Part shown: positions 62,735-64,000 of the stretch, one piece after another
Position numbering within the stretch: the stretch's first letter is position 1
Layout of the letters: every line of letters begins with the position of its first letter
Assembly (NCBI RefSeq): GCF_000411255.1
Contig: NZ_KE150412.1
Coordinates: 1,285,817-1,349,816, forward strand
Source: Paenibacillus sp. HGH0039
GTDB taxonomy: Bacteria > Bacillota > Bacilli > Paenibacillales > NBRC-103111
Direction of reading: 5' to 3'
DNA length: 64,000 nucleotides
The notes under the pieces: model-generated
Database searches by the model: none
What the model saw: only the letters and a program-made list of their open reading frames with translations
What the model was told of the DNA's origin: nothing
Position numbers and translations under genes: made by a program

Positions 62735-64000
62735 TTAGCTCCGAGGAGAGGCAGACCAGCCGTACGAGTATTCAGGCGTCACAGTAACGGGCAGCTTGCC
62801 GCTCGCCGGGAACTGGCCGGTTAATACCCCGGCAACCGCGTTCATGGCATGAGGACGGTTTTCGTAGCTCGCCAGGAAAGTTTTCACTTCCGGAAACTCT
62901 TTAAAGTCAAACGGATTGCGTCCGGCCACCACGACGAGCTTGCTGTCTCTGGCCGCCAGTTCTTTTACGATGCGAACCTGATTGGGCGAAAAACTTGCAT
63001 TATACGTGACCACGATAACCTGGTCATAGCCTTGACTTGCCTTCAGTACACGCTCCACTTCTTCTTCGGAAGGATTCGTGTGGATTCTTTCTTCCGTTAC
63101 CTCATGAACGGTTTCCGCCAGGAAAGCTCCGAGTGTTTCCTTCTGCTCCACCACTTCGTCGATTTGCGTCCATTCCCGGACTTCCGTCCAGATGACAAAC
63201 GTTCTTTTGTCTTTCACAAGCGGAAGCTGATCCTCGTCCTTAACAAGCGTCACACTCTTCTTGTAGGTTTCACGCACAAGCTCGATATGCTCAGGGGACC
63301 CCACTGCGGAAATATCGCCGGCCGCAGCGCCCACCGTAATATTCAGACCGGCTTTTAAAGCGAGAATACGGTCCACCGACTCGTTGATCCGTTCTTCGCT
63401 GATACGGCCGGATTCCACCGCTTCCACCAGACGTTCAATGGTTTGAACCTGGGTATCGTAAGTATGGCTGACCAGCAGCAAATCGGTGCCGGCTTCAACC
63501 GCCATGACCGCTCCTTCAGCCGTCCCGTAATGGTCTGCGATCGCTTTCATCTCCAGGCAGTCGGTCACAATGACGCCTTCGTAACCAAGCTCACCGCGCA
63601 GCAAATCGGTCAGTACCCGCTTGGACAAAGTCGAAGGCAGGCCATCGGGCTCCAGCGCCGGAAAAATAACGTGCGCCGACATCAGTACGTCGGCTCCCTC
63701 CTGAATCGCCTTCACGAACGGAGCGAACTCCAGCTCCCGCAGGCGCTCCAGGTCGTGGGGAATCATGGGCAGAGCATGATGGGAGTCCGAGTGTGTGTCC
63801 CCGTGCCCCGGGAAATGCTTGATCGTCGGTGCCACACCCGCCGCCTGGTAACCCTTCACAGCCGCAGCTCCCATCTCGCCGACGATTTCCGCGGTTTCGC
63901 CGAAAGAACGGACACCGATCACCGGATTCATCGGATTGTTGTTGATGTCGAGGCAAGGCGCGAAGTTTAGATTGATGCCCATCGCGCGCAGTTCCACCCC
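62735..64000 (-). CDS. Glycoside hydrolase family 3 beta-N-acetylhexosaminidase (NagZ-type), 5' end outside the window
   Basis: At least 421 residues; the frame is open at the right edge, so the N-terminus is missing. The NagZ-type loop is clear: TIKHFPGHGDTHSDSHHALP with the His/Asp acid-base pair, and the nucleophile Asp is in GVIVTDCLEMKAIADHYG. The first visible part, AMGINLNFAPCLDINNNPMN, is the strand-2 motif. A C-terminal GH3-C domain follows (DQVIVVTYNASFSPNQVRIV). Such enzymes cleave GlcNAc from wall muropeptides during recycling, or from chitin oligomers. A terminator follows. Confidence 0.92.
   Translation of the reverse strand, partial: GVELRAMGINLNFAPCLDINNNPMNPVIGVRSFGETAEIVGEMGAAAVKGYQAAGVAPTIKHFPGHGDTHSDSHHALPMIPHDLERLRELEFAPFVKAIQEGADVLMSAHVIFPALEPDGLPSTLSKRVLTDLLRGELGYEGVIVTDCLEMKAIADHYGTAEGAVMAVEAGTDLLLVSHTYDTQVQTIERLVEAVESGRISEERINESVDRILALKAGLNITVGAAAGDISAVGSPEHIELVRETYKKSVTLVKDEDQLPLVKDKRTFVIWTEVREWTQIDEVVEQKETLGAFLAETVHEVTEERIHTNPSEEEVERVLKASQGYDQVIVVTYNASFSPNQVRIVKELAARDSKLVVVAGRNPFDFKEFPEVKTFLASYENRPHAMNAVAGVLTGQFPASGKLPVTVTPEYSYGWSASPRS

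Overview
The window looks like a chromosomal segment of an endospore-forming Firmicute of the Paenibacillus type. It carries an uninterrupted sigK with a 20-residue pro-sequence, the small kinase inhibitor gene sda, spo0M, three proteins with copper-amine-oxidase-type stalk domains, AGGAGG-type ribosome binding sites with frequent GTG/TTG starts, and a mid-50s GC background (by eye). Most genes lie on the minus strand. Plus-strand genes are the stalk-domain protein at 39867, the amino-acid ABC transporter plus namA at 50085-53491, the MFS transporter at 56771 and sda at 62058.

Layout. 1-9054 is a run of small stand-alone enzymes: aldo/keto reductase, four GNAT acetyltransferases, histidine phosphatase, DinB protein, TPR protein, APH-like kinase, a P/G-rich spore-type protein and a beta-lactamase-fold hydrolase. 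9380-12900 is an AT-richer patch with a missed 55-codon YHYH peptide gene, a secreted M60-like peptidase with carbohydrate-binding modules, and gene-free DNA full of inverted repeats. 12874-20433 returns to stand-alone genes: stalk protein, DJ-1/PfpI, isochorismatase-like, DUF418, two VOC, YdcF, HXXEE and a metallophosphoesterase. 20605-23072 holds a YhcH-family remnant and a chemoreceptor.

23435-37886 is the main discovery candidate. Five co-directional genes span about 14.5 kb and end at a strong terminator: an endonuclease/exonuclease/phosphatase-fold enzyme with intact catalytic motifs, a 1627-residue DUF6603-type protein, two large proteins (783 and 1310 residues) I cannot assign to any family, and a 548-residue fibre-like protein with short beta-type repeats. 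None has a visible signal peptide. The function is unknown.

38130-41865 holds a DUF2569 protein, sigK, a stalk protein, an SRPBCC protein with a broken excalibur-domain remnant behind it, and a membrane-anchored Pro/Thr/Lys-rich protein. 42127-43511 is an AT-rich orphan immunity-gene array (Imm51 plus two others) showing a duplicated junction. 43658-49982 carries an ADP-ribosylglycohydrolase, L-serine dehydratase (sdaAB-sdaAA, with a recognisable promoter), a DapA-like lyase/oxidoreductase pair, and a DUF5360 gene split by a homopolymer frameshift. 50085-53491 is a cystine-type ABC importer and an old yellow enzyme. An eight-copy 39/40-bp tandem repeat follows at 53575-53880, before a phosphodiester glycosidase, a sirtuin, an MFS transporter, the NAD salvage pair pncB-pncA, spo0M, sda, and a GH3 N-acetylhexosaminidase cut by the right edge.

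NAD-linked functions recur (sirtuin, pncB, pncA, ADP-ribosylglycohydrolase), but nothing beyond proximity links them. All identifications come from reading translations and motifs; no database search was run.
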